Source: Paraburkholderia piptadeniae (GTDB lineage Bacteria; Pseudomonadota; Gammaproteobacteria; Burkholderiales; Burkholderiaceae). Taken from it: DNA of 41,916 nt. Where the stretch lies: contig NZ_CYGY02000054.1 in assembly GCF_900007165.1 (NCBI RefSeq), forward strand, positions 1 to 41,916. The letters run 5' to 3'. Below, piece by piece: positions 1 through 8,997 of this stretch (position 1 is its first letter; each line of letters opens with the position of its first letter). The notes beneath the pieces were generated by a model. That model saw only the letters and a program-made list of their open reading frames with translations. It made no database searches and was not told where the DNA came from. A program made the position numbers and the translations under genes.

Positions 1-6
1 TTCTAA

Positions 7-417
7 CTCGCGACACTAGGGAAGCGGGCCGGCTCGCATGGCGCAGGCACCTGGGCGCCGCCAGGCGGGCACCTCGATTTTGGCGAGAGCATCGCGTCTT
101 GCGCGCGGCGTGAGGTGCTGGAGGAAACGGGTCTCACATTGAACGAGGTCTATCCGGCGCCCTACACCAACGATGTGATGCCCGATGTTCACAGGCACTA
201 TGTCACCTGCTTTGTCGAGGCTTCGGTCTCGAATGACGCGCAGCCGCAACTCATGGAACCGGACAAGTGTTCCGCATGGACGTGGTTTCGCTGGACGGAG
301 CTGCCGAAACCGCTCTTTGAACCGATGAAGAGCCTCGTGCGGACGGGATTCGTACCGACTGTCGCGAACACGACCGAAAACCCTACGGATCGGTCGGGCC
401 ATCGCGGCCCGCATTGA
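7..417 (+). pseudogene. Nudix hydrolase, 5' end missing or interrupted
   Basis: The reading frame carries a complete Nudix box, G-x5-E-x7-RE-V-L-EE-T-G-L, encoded at about 67-129, preceded by the PPGGH signature and a GKRAGSHG stretch that normally follows beta-strand 1. Nudix enzymes hydrolyse nucleoside diphosphates linked to another group, using metal held by the box glutamates. The C-terminal half is intact to TGA at 415-417. In this frame a TAA sits at positions 4-6, only a few codons before the conserved part, and no ATG, GTG or TTG lies between it and the box; the first possible start is a GTG at 115, inside the box. The gene is therefore either a 5'-truncated remnant or has a disruption just outside the window. 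Confidence 0.55.
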
Positions 418-561
418 CCGTCTTTATCCCCTCTGATCACGACGTGTCGATGATGCGCGCCCGCGCATCGCATCGGCATGTCCGTTGCTTTATCAAAGAC
501 AGGCGCGCTCGATTTTCATTGCACGCCGTTGGATCAGAGACATAGCGGCAAGGAGACGGCC

Positions 562-810
562 ATGAAAGACGATACATATTCGCTGCGCGCACAGATCGAG
601 AAATGGTTCGGCTCCGCGCAGCCGCTCTCGATTCGCGTCTCGCGCGCACTGGGCGACCTGCGCATGATGTCGGGCTGCAAATGCGTCAGCGTATCGCAGA
701 CGTCCGGTCCGTACGCGATCGTCTTCTTCCGGCATGGCGACAAATCGTGGCGCGTCTACCCGCCCACTGCAACGCGCCCAACATTGAATGCCGTTTCGCG
801 CGTTGCGTGA
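562..810 (+). CDS. Small hypothetical protein (82 aa)
   Basis: An 82-residue protein that I do not recognise. The ATG at 562 is chosen because AAGGAGA lies about 7 bases upstream, a strong ribosome binding site. It contains a CKC pair in the middle and a basic, aromatic C-terminal half (FFRHGDKSWRVYPP). There is no signal peptide or membrane segment, so it is probably cytoplasmic. It converges with acxR, leaving about 40 bases between the stop codons. The same frame is open upstream to 478, but that extension has no ribosome binding site. Confidence 0.6.
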   Translation: MKDDTYSLRAQIEKWFGSAQPLSIRVSRALGDLRMMSGCKCVSVSQTSGPYAIVFFRHGDKSWRVYPPTATRPTLNAVSRVA

Positions 811-849
811 GCGGCCACGACATCGTCAAAGGTCAGAACAAGATGAACC

Positions 850-2883
850 CTACGTCCCGCGCCGGCGCACATCGCTCACCGCGGCAAGCAGATCGTATCG
901 GCGCAGCTTCTCGTACAGCGTGCTTTTCGCAATGCCCAGTTGCGCGGCCGCTTGCGTGAGATTGCCGCGATGCCGCGCCAACGCCTGGCGGATATATTCG
1001 GCCTCGGCCATCTTCAGCGATTCGCCCGTTACCGCAACCGCTTCGTGCAACTCCTGTGGCGCAAGCTGTTCCACAGACGGACGGGCAGCGCCCACTTCGG
1101 CGGGCAGCTTGTCCGCTGTGATCGCGGGACCATCGGCGAGCAGCAGCGCGCCCTCGATCGCATTGCGCAACTCGCGCACGTTGCCGGGCCACGCGTAGTT
1201 CAGCAGGCACGCGTACGCTTCGTCGTCGAATGACCTGGGCGGCAGGCCGTAGCACTCGCAAAGATGCCTCAGCCAGTATGCGATCAGCGCGGGCAGATCC
1301 TCTCTGCGCTCGCGCAGGCTCGGTATCGAGACCGTCGTCACCGCGATCCGGTAGAACAGGTCCATGCGGAACGTGCCCTTCGCGATCGCGTCCTTGAGAT
1401 CGCGGTGCGTCGCGGCGACGAGCCGGAAGTTCACCTTGCGCGGCGAGTTCTCGCCGAGCCGGTAAATCTCGTTCTCTTCGAGCACGCGCAGCAGATGCGG
1501 CTGTATGTCGAGCGGCATCTCGCCGATCTCGTCGAGAAACAGTGTGCCGCCATCGGCGGCCTCGATCTTGCCCGCCGCGCCCGACTTGCGCGCGCCCGTG
1601 AAGGCGCCCTCCGCGTAACCGAACAGCTCGCTCGCCAGCAGGTCTCTCGACAGCCCGCCGCAGTTGAGCGCGACGAACGGCCCATCGGCGCGCTCGCTCG
1701 CCTGATGGATGCCTTGCGCGAACAGCTCCTTGCCGACGCCCGTATCGCCGAGCAACAGCACGGGCACCTTCGACGGCGCAAGCTGGCGCGCCTTGTCGAC
1801 GGCCGCGCGCAACGTACTGCTGTCGCCGACGATGCGCCCGAACGCACTCGACGCATCGCGCGGCCTGTCCCGCCCGCGAACGGACGTCGCGGACGTAATT
1901 GCGCCGCGCACGTGTGCCGTCCCCGGTATCACGACCATGAACCCCAGCACGACAGCCCCTTCGCGCAGCGTCTCGACATGCGCGTAGCGCAACCACGCGG
2001 GCGCATTTGCCGTCACGGGATGACGGGCCTTCGAATCGATTCCCGGTAGCACGAAGCCCGCATCGAGTTGCACGTCAAAGCCGAGACGGCGCAGCGCGGG
2101 CACGACCTGAGCGTTCGCCTTGACGAGCCGCCCTTCGTCGTCGACGACAAGAATCGCATCCGACGCATGCGAAGCGAAGCCCGACGTGCAGCGATCCAGC
2201 AGACGCAGACGCCGCTCCATCGCGTCCTTCGCGAGACGGCTTTCGATTCGTCCCGCGAGCGATACGGCGAGCGCAAGGCTGTAGCGGCTATAGGTATCGG
2301 CGAGACCCGACACGTCGATCACGCCGAGCACGTGGCCATCGATGGGATCGCGTATCACCGTCGCCGAACAGGTCCAGCGCTTGATCCCCGCGCAAAAGTG
2401 CTCGGCGCCGTGAATCTGCACCGCCTGTTTCAGCGCCAGTGCAGTGCCGATCGCGTTGGTGCCGCAGTTGACTTCGGTCCAGTTGCAGCCGGGTATCAGC
2501 CCGACTTCGCGCGCGGGCTCGACGATGCGCATCTCGCCTTCCTGCTGAAGGATCGTTCCATCGGGATTGGCGAGCAGCATCACCGTGCCCGTCTGCGACA
2601 GCAGTTCCCGCGTTTGCTGCATCAGCGGCACGCTCGCGTTGAGAAGCCGCATGTTCGTCTCGCGCCACTGCATCAACTGGTCTTCGCCGACGGGCGGCGG
2701 CGCATGATTCGCGGCGGGATCGACGCGGCTCACGAGGCAGCGTTGCCACGAATGATCGACGACGCTGCGCACGTCGGTGGAATGCCATTCGTCTCCGCCG
2801 ACCAGATGCTCCCACGCGGCCATGATGCTGGCGTCGTGCTGCGGACTGGAAAACCAGTCCATCGGCGTTCCTGTCTGTTGCAT
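850..2883 (-). CDS. acxR: Sigma-54-dependent activator, AcoR/AcxR type
   Basis: A 677-residue enhancer-binding protein with three parts. The N-terminal region (about 70-215) is GAF-like and probably senses the inducer. The central AAA+ domain (about 345-590) has Walker A GDTGVGKE at 379-386, the sigma-54 contact loop GAFTGA at 426-431 and Walker B GTLFLDEIGEM at 446-456. A Fis-type helix-turn-helix lies at about 625-665. All ATPase and sigma-54-binding motifs are intact, so it should drive open-complex formation at -24/-12 promoters. It lies downstream of acxABC on the same strand, 348 bases beyond acxC and past a terminator, so it probably has its own promoter. The start has AGGAG seven bases upstream. 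The acxR name rests on the neighbouring acetone carboxylase genes and the sigma-54 site before acxA. Confidence 0.9.
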   Translation of the reverse strand: MQQTGTPMDWFSSPQHDASIMAAWEHLVGGDEWHSTDVRSVVDHSWQRCLVSRVDPAANHAPPPVGEDQLMQWRETNMRLLNASVPLMQQTRELLSQTGTVMLLANPDGTILQQEGEMRIVEPAREVGLIPGCNWTEVNCGTNAIGTALALKQAVQIHGAEHFCAGIKRWTCSATVIRDPIDGHVLGVIDVSGLADTYSRYSLALAVSLAGRIESRLAKDAMERRLRLLDRCTSGFASHASDAILVVDDEGRLVKANAQVVPALRRLGFDVQLDAGFVLPGIDSKARHPVTANAPAWLRYAHVETLREGAVVLGFMVVIPGTAHVRGAITSATSVRGRDRPRDASSAFGRIVGDSSTLRAAVDKARQLAPSKVPVLLLGDTGVGKELFAQGIHQASERADGPFVALNCGGLSRDLLASELFGYAEGAFTGARKSGAAGKIEAADGGTLFLDEIGEMPLDIQPHLLRVLEENEIYRLGENSPRKVNFRLVAATHRDLKDAIAKGTFRMDLFYRIAVTTVSIPSLRERREDLPALIAYWLRHLCECYGLPPRSFDDEAYACLLNYAWPGNVRELRNAIEGALLLADGPAITADKLPAEVGAARPSVEQLAPQELHEAVAVTGESLKMAEAEYIRQALARHRGNLTQAAAQLGIAKSTLYEKLRRYDLLAAVSDVRRRGT

Positions 2884-3140
2884 GCGTGTCTCCTGACGGC
2901 CCGCATGGATGCGAACCGCGAGGCCGTGTATTCGGCCTTTTCATTGAATTGTGAGGTTGCCCGCTTATCGTCGAGCGCGTCGAGCGGACCTTCGCTCTGC
3001 ATATCCTACTCCGATAGTGACCGCCTCCGGGCGCGGCGGCGAAGTCTGAAAAGCAATGGCCGCGCCAGCCGGTCCACGCATGCAAGCGACCGGCATGCCG
3101 TTGCGGCGCGCGTCCGCAGCGTGCATTTGCGCCGCCCGAA

Positions 3141-3173
3141 AACAAACCGGCCGTCCGAAAATCGAACGGCCGG
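3141..3173 (-). terminator. Rho-independent terminator of the acx operon
   Basis: An inverted repeat CCGGCCGT / ACGGCCGG (3147-3154 and 3166-3173) has an 11-base loop that can itself pair as CGA/TCG. Read on the minus strand, the stem is followed at once by TTTGTTTT. It lies about 60 bases after the acxC stop codon and separates acxABC from acxR. Confidence 0.8.
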
Positions 3174-3231
3174 AAATCGAACGCTCTGCTTCAAAAACGG
3201 AAGCAGCCGCTTCGACGCGTCAAACAGCAGA

Positions 3232-3738
3232 CTAATCGACCCGCTCGGGCACGGGCAGCTTGACCCATTCCGAGTAGAACGCGTCGATGTCGGGCTCGAA
3301 GTCGTGGATCACGGGATACCACGGCGTCGGGGCTTCGACATCGTGCATCGCGCCGCACGTGGGGCAGTAGTACTCGCGATACACCTGCCATTGCGTGTCG
3401 GGCGACATCAGGCGCGGATAAACCTCATCCATCGCCTCTTCCGACTCGCGCACGAAGATGTTCGCGTGCAGCTTCCAGTTCTCGCGGTAGTCGCAGAACA
3501 CGTGGCCGCAATCGCACTGCGTGACCCACTTCTTCGTCGCCGACTGCTGCACGATGTACAGATGCGGTCCGAGCGGCAACACGATGCGGTCTTTCCAGCC
3601 GAGCTTCTGCTGCAACGAATCGACGTACATCTGGAAGCGCTCGCTGTCCTTGGGCATCGACAGCATGCGCAGCGTCGTGTCCCAGTCGAGCTTGCCGTCG
3701 ACCATGTTCCTGATCTGTTCCTTGGTGTAAGTAGACAT
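3232..3738 (-). CDS. acxC: Acetone carboxylase gamma subunit
   Basis: A 168-residue protein, the usual size of the gamma subunit of acetone carboxylase, the alpha2-beta2-gamma2 enzyme that makes acetoacetate from acetone and bicarbonate with ATP. It carries a cysteine-rich metal-binding arrangement: C75 and C77 (QCDCGH), C82, then C125 and C128 (YYCPTCG). Gamma subunits of this family are known to bind zinc. It is the third gene of the operon, beginning 38 bases after acxB ends. A GAGAGG sequence precedes the ATG. There is no signal peptide, as expected for a cytoplasmic complex. Confidence 0.93.
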   Translation of the reverse strand: MSTYTKEQIRNMVDGKLDWDTTLRMLSMPKDSERFQMYVDSLQQKLGWKDRIVLPLGPHLYIVQQSATKKWVTQCDCGHVFCDYRENWKLHANIFVRESEEAMDEVYPRLMSPDTQWQVYREYYCPTCGAMHDVEAPTPWYPVIHDFEPDIDAFYSEWVKLPVPERVD

Positions 3739-3776
3739 CTCCAGCCTCTCTGATGGTTACGGTTGGATCGCGTGGC

Positions 3777-6101
3777 TCATTCTTCGACGAGCACGACGGT
3801 GCTGACATCCGGCATCTTCGACAGGTCCATGCGGAATTTGGAGCCATAGGTCGGCACATCCAGTTCGTCCTCGGTCAGCGTCCACGAATCGGGCAGCTCC
3901 CAGAACGCGCGGAAGTGCTGCTCGAACTTCTTCGACAAACCGAAGCTCGTCGCGAACATGTGCCGTACCTGCGTCGACGCGTGCTTGAGCAGAATCCGCT
4001 CGCGTTCGCCCTTCATCCATTCCTGCGTGGGCTGCGAGCGCGCGAGGCGCTGGTTGCGGATCTCGATGCGCAGCAGCGCCGTCTGCTTCGCATCGACCTT
4101 CCACACGCCGTGCGCGTCCTTCGTCGCGACCGCGCCGTACACCTTCTGCGCGTATTCCGGCAGCAGCAGCACGTTGTTCAGGTCGCGCTCGATCGCTTCG
4201 ATCTCGCGGTCGAGCGGATCGCCGAAGCCGGGGCCGCCGCGCAGATAGTTCAGGTACAGGTCGTAGTTGCTGTAGCAATCCTCCGTCGTCATGCATTGCT
4301 GGTCGCGCTTGATGACGGCGCCCGCGTTCAAGTGGTTCTCGTAGTCGGGGAACTCGGGGTTCGTATCGCCGCCGAGCGGCAGGCTCTCGTTCAACGCGAT
4401 GCGTTCCTTGAGGCCCGTGCGGTGCGCCTCGAAGCGGTAGCCGGTGGCGGGCGGATAGCCGCCCATCAGCCCCCAGTCGCTGTTCATGTAGCCGTTGCCC
4501 ATGAAGAACATGGTCCAGTCCTGCGCCTTCCAGACCATCCGCAGCGTTTCGAAGCCGCAGCCGCCGCGATACTTGCCGTAGCCGCCCGAGTTCGCTTTCA
4601 CGTTGCGGCCCAGGTACAGCAGTGGCTCGGCCATTTCCCAGATCTCGATGTCGCCCATGTCGCCTTCGGGATTCCAGATCGCGGCGGCATGATTGAGGCC
4701 GTCCTTGATCGCGCATGCGCCCGTGCCGCACGACGACGCCTCGAAGCTGTTGACGGCATGGATGTCGCCATCCTGATTGATGCCGCCGCCCTGCAGCCAG
4801 TTCGACGTATTCGCGTTGCCCGCATTCACTTCCTCGAGATAGCCGCGGCTGAAGTACGCCTGAGACAGGCCGCGCCACATCGCGCTCCAGCCCGACACCA
4901 GGAAGTGCCATGCGTATGCGTGTCCCGTGCGGCGATCGTCGGGGTTCATCCACGCGCCCTTGGGCAGATGGAATTCCGTGCCGTAATACGCGCCGTCGTT
5001 GATGCGCTGCGTGGGCACCAGCGTCTGCGTCATCATCACCCAGATGCCGCTCGTGAACGCGACCTGATGCGCGTTGTACGAGTGCCAGCCCCAACGGCTC
5101 GCGCCATCGAAGTCGAGCCGCCAGGAGCCGTCCTTGCGAATCTCCATTTCCACGGGCGAATGCATGATCGAGTCGAGCTTCGCGAACGCCGACGACGTCT
5201 GCACATCGGGATGGTTGTACGGCACATCGACGAACGCGACCTTGCGATACTTGCCGGGCAGCGTCATCGCCTTGATGCGGGTCTGCAGGCCGCGGCGTCC
5301 TTCCTCGATCACCTCGTAGGCGAACTTCTCGTACGCGTCGAGCCCTTCGTCTTCGATCACTTCTTCGATCAGGCCGCGAATCATGTGGCAGCCGGCAATG
5401 CGCGTGCGCTCGTCGAGAATCCAGTACTTCGGCGTGCGCACCGAGCGCTGGCTTTCGTGCAGCCAGTCGCGCAGCGGCGTGTCGTTCACGCCCGTCTTGC
5501 GGCAGGTGATCATGTAGCCGTCGCCGAAACGCTGCACCTGTCCCGTCGACATCGAGCCCGGCGTCACGGCGCCCGTATCGATCACGTGCGTCACGCCGCC
5601 GACCCAGCCGACCAGCTTGCCGTGCGCGAAGATCGGCACGATCGTCGCGATATCGCACGGGTGCACGTTGCCGATCGAGCAGTCGTTGTTGGTGAACATA
5701 TCGCCGGGGTTGATTCCGGGATTGGCTTCCCAGTTGTTCTCGATCATGTACTTGATCGCCGCGCCCATCGTGCCGACGTGGATGATGATCCCCGTCGACG
5801 TCAGCACGCAGTCGCCCGCCGCGTTGTAGAGCGTGAAGCACAGTTCGCCTTCCTGTTCGACGATCGGGCTCGCGGCGATCTTCTTCGCGGTTTCGCGCGC
5901 GTGAACGAGGCCACCGCGCAACTTCGAAAACATCTTCTCGTAGCGGATAGGATCGCTCTCGCGCAGTTCGAGCCGCTCCAGACCGTTGTAGTGGCCCGTC
6001 TGCTCTGTGCGCGAGAGGATCGCGTCGCGGAACTGCTTGAGCGTCTGGCCGTTCTTCAGCAGATCGGCAAAGCCGACTTCCTTGCTGGACATCATGTTCA
6101 T
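3777..6101 (-). CDS. acxB: Acetone carboxylase alpha subunit (HyuB/oxoprolinase-B family)
   Basis: A 774-residue protein of the hydantoinase-B/oxoprolinase family, close to the length reported for acetone carboxylase alpha. In the characterised enzyme this subunit holds the manganese site where enolised acetone meets activated bicarbonate. The frame is open further upstream to 6524, but that region overlaps the end of acxA. The ATG at 6101 is preferred because AAGGAGA lies about 8 bases before it and it follows the acxA stop by 22 bases. Family-typical stretches include GIIIHVGTMG, NNDCSIGNVHP and NVKANSGGYGKYRGG. It is tightly coupled with acxA upstream and acxC downstream. Confidence 0.93.
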   Translation of the reverse strand: MNMMSSKEVGFADLLKNGQTLKQFRDAILSRTEQTGHYNGLERLELRESDPIRYEKMFSKLRGGLVHARETAKKIAASPIVEQEGELCFTLYNAAGDCVLTSTGIIIHVGTMGAAIKYMIENNWEANPGINPGDMFTNNDCSIGNVHPCDIATIVPIFAHGKLVGWVGGVTHVIDTGAVTPGSMSTGQVQRFGDGYMITCRKTGVNDTPLRDWLHESQRSVRTPKYWILDERTRIAGCHMIRGLIEEVIEDEGLDAYEKFAYEVIEEGRRGLQTRIKAMTLPGKYRKVAFVDVPYNHPDVQTSSAFAKLDSIMHSPVEMEIRKDGSWRLDFDGASRWGWHSYNAHQVAFTSGIWVMMTQTLVPTQRINDGAYYGTEFHLPKGAWMNPDDRRTGHAYAWHFLVSGWSAMWRGLSQAYFSRGYLEEVNAGNANTSNWLQGGGINQDGDIHAVNSFEASSCGTGACAIKDGLNHAAAIWNPEGDMGDIEIWEMAEPLLYLGRNVKANSGGYGKYRGGCGFETLRMVWKAQDWTMFFMGNGYMNSDWGLMGGYPPATGYRFEAHRTGLKERIALNESLPLGGDTNPEFPDYENHLNAGAVIKRDQQCMTTEDCYSNYDLYLNYLRGGPGFGDPLDREIEAIERDLNNVLLLPEYAQKVYGAVATKDAHGVWKVDAKQTALLRIEIRNQRLARSQPTQEWMKGERERILLKHASTQVRHMFATSFGLSKKFEQHFRAFWELPDSWTLTEDELDVPTYGSKFRMDLSKMPDVSTVVLVEE

Positions 6102-6123
6102 CGCATGTCTCCTTGTGTCGTCG

Positions 6124-8268
6124 TTACTTGACTTCCCTGAGATGGAAGAGGCGGTGCTTGTCGAGCGTGGTCGCGAATCCCTTCGGCACCACGAACGTCG
6201 TCGCATCGGACTCGATGATCGCGGGCCCCGCGATCTCGTTGCCGGGCTTGAGCGCCTCCATCTTCCACAGCGCGGCGTCATGCCATTGCTTGTGCCGGTA
6301 GAGCCGCCGCGTGCCGATGCGCGCTTCCTTCGGCGGCGTGTGGCCGCCTTCGGGGTCTTCGGGCAGCACGGGCTTTTGCGTGACCACCATGCCGCGCACG
6401 ATCGCGCCCGTGACCGAGAAGCCCAACTCGGGAGAACGCGCCGCGCTTGCATACACACGGCCATAGGTGTCTTCGAACGCTTCGACGATGCGGTCCCAGT
6501 CCTGCGCGGTCGATGCGCCCGCAATCGGCGATTCGATTTCGAGGTCGTTGAGCTGGCCCATGTACTGCATGCGGAAACCGGGGCGCAAGATCACGTCCTT
6601 CTCGTCGAAGCCGTTGATGCGGAATTCCTCGATCACCTTCGCGGCCAGTTCGCCCCACGCCTTCTGGATGGTCCGCGCCGCGTCGGCCTTGTCGGCGTCG
6701 GACGCGAGCTGGGGCAGCGCGAGATCGACGCTCTTGTCGTAGCGGTATTCGAAGTCCGCGCACGCGCAGCCGAACGCCGAGAAGCCGGCGGCCCACGCGG
6801 GCACCACGACGTCCTTGAAGCCGAGGCCTTCCGTGTAGCCATAGGTATGCACAGGACCCGCGCCGCCGTACGAGAAGCACACGAACTCGGTCGGGTTGTA
6901 GCCCTTCGCGCTGACATTCGAGCGCAGGTACTCGCGCAACTGAAGATCGAGCAGTTCGATGACGCCGGCCGCCGCATCTTCGACGGAGAGCCCGAGAGGG
7001 TCGGCGATCTGCGCCTTGATGTGCTCGCGCGCGCGGTTCACGTCGAGCTTGATCTGCCCGCCAAGGAAGTTGTCCGGGTTCAGATAGCCGAGCACCACGT
7101 GACAGTCGGACACCGATACCGTCGTGAGTCCGCTGTCGGGCCAGCAGGTGCCGACGCGATAGCCGGCGCTGTCCGGCCCGAGCTTGATCGCTCCGGAATA
7201 AGGGTCCAGCCGCACGAAACTGCCAGCGCCCGCGCCGACGGAATCCATCGTGACGAGCGGCAGCGACAGGACGAGGCGCGCCATGTCCGGGTCGGAGGCG
7301 ATCGCGAAGTTGCCTTTCGTGATCAGCGCCATGTCGAACGACGTGCCGCCGATATCCGAGCACGCGATGTTGTCGTAGCCGAGCGCCTCGCCGAGCAGCT
7401 TCGAGCCGATCACGCCGCCGATGGGACCCGATACGATGGTCCGCGCAAGCTCTTTCGCTTTCCAGCTGATCGTGCCGCCGTGCGTGGCCATCACGCGCAG
7501 GTCGAACTTCGCGCCGTGCTTGCGGAAGCGGTCGCTGACCTTCTTGAGCGTCTGCCGCGACGGCTCGGCCGCGTACGCTTCGAGCACCGTCGTGTTCATC
7601 CGGTGGCTTTCCTTGCGCTGCGGATAGTAGTCGACGGATGCGAACACGGGGATGTCCGCGCGCAACGCCTTCAGCTCGTCGCGCACGATGTCGCGCGCCT
7701 GCTGCTCGCTCGTGCCGTTCTTGTGCGATTGCAACAGGCAGATCACGATGGCCTTCGCGCCGGATTCGACAAGCTCGCGCGTCGCCTGCCGCACTTCGCC
7801 CTCGCGCAGCGGAATGACGATTTCGCCCTGCACGTCGGTGCGCTCGGTGATGCCGCGCGTGCGAGACAACGGCACTAGCGGTTCATCGTAGCGGTGCGTG
7901 TTCAGGTGAATCCGCTCCTCGAGCGCGTAACCGAGGTAGCTCTGGATCGCGCGGCCCATCGAGTGAACGTGCTCGAAGCCCTTGTTCACCAGCAGCCCGA
8001 CCTCGAGGCCCTTGCGCTGCACGACGCGGTTGAGCATCGCCGTGCCCGAATACACGCACGTGACGAGTTCGGGGTAGACCTGATCGACGTCGCGCTTCCA
8101 GTGAGCGAGCGCATCTTGCGACGAATTGAAAATCGCGAGCGACTCGTCCTCGGGATTGCTCTGTGCCTTGCCGACCACGAACCGTCCGTCGTCGCGCACG
8201 AAGAAGGTATCGGTCATCGTGCCGCCCGCATCGATGCCCAACACCTGGACTTGCGAATGCCCTTCCAT
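6124..8268 (-). CDS. acxA: Acetone carboxylase beta subunit (HyuA/oxoprolinase-A family)
   Basis: A 714-residue protein of the hydantoinase-A/oxoprolinase family. It opens with the actin-like ATPase phosphate loop GIDAGGTMTDT at residues 11-21 and has the second signature SDIGGTSFDMA near the middle. In acetone carboxylase this subunit binds ATP and activates bicarbonate and acetone by phosphorylation. The ATG at 8268 was chosen over the longer open frame (to 8727) because CAGGAGA sits about 8 bases upstream and the ATPase loop normally begins near residue 10. It is the first gene of acxABC, about 95 bases downstream of a sigma-54 promoter on the same strand. Confidence 0.93.
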   Translation of the reverse strand: MEGHSQVQVLGIDAGGTMTDTFFVRDDGRFVVGKAQSNPEDESLAIFNSSQDALAHWKRDVDQVYPELVTCVYSGTAMLNRVVQRKGLEVGLLVNKGFEHVHSMGRAIQSYLGYALEERIHLNTHRYDEPLVPLSRTRGITERTDVQGEIVIPLREGEVRQATRELVESGAKAIVICLLQSHKNGTSEQQARDIVRDELKALRADIPVFASVDYYPQRKESHRMNTTVLEAYAAEPSRQTLKKVSDRFRKHGAKFDLRVMATHGGTISWKAKELARTIVSGPIGGVIGSKLLGEALGYDNIACSDIGGTSFDMALITKGNFAIASDPDMARLVLSLPLVTMDSVGAGAGSFVRLDPYSGAIKLGPDSAGYRVGTCWPDSGLTTVSVSDCHVVLGYLNPDNFLGGQIKLDVNRAREHIKAQIADPLGLSVEDAAAGVIELLDLQLREYLRSNVSAKGYNPTEFVCFSYGGAGPVHTYGYTEGLGFKDVVVPAWAAGFSAFGCACADFEYRYDKSVDLALPQLASDADKADAARTIQKAWGELAAKVIEEFRINGFDEKDVILRPGFRMQYMGQLNDLEIESPIAGASTAQDWDRIVEAFEDTYGRVYASAARSPELGFSVTGAIVRGMVVTQKPVLPEDPEGGHTPPKEARIGTRRLYRHKQWHDAALWKMEALKPGNEIAGPAIIESDATTFVVPKGFATTLDKHRLFHLREVK

Positions 8269-8361
8269 GTCTTTGTCTCCTGTAGTCGAAGTAGTGCGGA
8301 CCGGGATGCGGCCGCGAGGCCGGGTGCGCCGCATCGTGGACGACGGTCCGCGCCCAACATC

Positions 8362-8376
8362 GCAATGGCTATGCCA
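8362..8376 (-). promoter_or_regulatory. Sigma-54 (-24/-12) promoter for acxABC
   Basis: On the minus strand this reads TGGCATAGCCATTGC, matching TGGCAC-N5-TTGC with a single change. The invariant GG and GC are separated by exactly 10 bases. The start of transcription would fall near 8350, leaving about 80 bases of leader before the acxA ATG. A sigma-54 activator gene (acxR) follows the operon. Confidence 0.8.
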
Positions 8377-8444
8377 TTCGTGCGAAGAACACGCATGCAA
8401 GTCCGCGCAGCAAGGCTGCGGGCGAAACAAGGAGATCGTTGAAC

Positions 8445-8513
8445 TGCATCGAATGCCGGCTCGCAACGCGGCGAACGACCGGCTTTCGATCAGCGTCGGC
8501 GTTCGAATGCCGG
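8445..8513. promoter_or_regulatory. Two repeated dyad sites, candidate AcxR upstream activating sequences
   Basis: The 11-mer TCGAATGCCGG occurs at 8449-8459 and again at 8503-8513, 54 bases apart, close to five helical turns. Each copy lies in a dyad: GCAT-CGA-ATGC at 8446-8456, and GCGT-TCGA-ATGC at 8500-8510 with one mismatch. They sit about 75 to 140 bases upstream of the acxA sigma-54 promoter, the usual place for enhancer-binding proteins. A third copy lies next to paoA (8942-8956). Assignment to AcxR is inference. Confidence 0.5.
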
Positions 8514-8682
8514 ACGGTGGAATTGGCTTTCTGGATTGAGGCGACCTCGATGGCTTCGAACGAGTCCGCTGATGAAAAGCGAATAGATGGGCGCGCAAGC
8601 AATTCAACTGGCAATCGACGAAGCACAAGTCATCGAGGCGCAATCGCCATGACCGTGCCATGTTCGCGCCATCTCCACGCCA

Positions 8683-8693
8683 TGTCGGCGACA
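8683..8693. promoter_or_regulatory. Perfect dyad TGTCG-G-CGACA in the acx/pao control region
   Basis: A perfect 5+5 inverted repeat around one central base, about 310 bases upstream of the acxA promoter and 350 bases before paoA. Similar short dyads serve as activator sites in other systems. Only one copy was seen, so the function is uncertain. Confidence 0.3.
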
Positions 8694-8941
8694 CGCGTGA
8701 TGCGCATCGGTGAAGATTCGCTTTCAACCCTGCAAGAAAGACGCCTCACCCATTTACTTTGTTCTCCGTTAAGTGCAACGTGAAGCCGTGACGCGCGATG
8801 CAAACCGCTTTTGCAGCACCTCTTTTGATCGCGGAATAGCGCGTCTCAGGTCATCGTTTGTGAGAGAAGCGGGCCGCCGTCGCGCGTCGCTTTGCGATCC
8901 GCGCGCTCGCGGCATCGAATTTGCTCATTGAAAAGGCTTGC

Positions 8942-8956
8942 CTGCATCGAATGCCG
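8942..8956. repeat. Third copy of the GCATCGAATGC dyad, paoA side
   Basis: CTGCATCGAATGCCG here is a 15-base exact repeat of 8444-8458 near acxA. A shorter copy, CTGCATCGA, follows at 8981-8989. The site lies about 85 bases before the paoA ATG, so one protein might act on both divergent operons. Confidence 0.45.
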
Positions 8957-8997
8957 TCGAGGCTTCGATGCGGCGCACGCCTGCATCGACCTTTTGC

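Noticed and set aside
3753..6131. 792-codon open frame on the plus strand
   Set aside because: It lies antisense to acxB, is Arg/His/Ala-rich, and is open only because of the strong third-position GC of the real gene.
8640..8660. GCAA...CGTGCCA resembling a second sigma-54 promoter facing acxA
   Set aside because: The two elements are 10 bases apart instead of 4-5, so GG/GC spacing is wrong.
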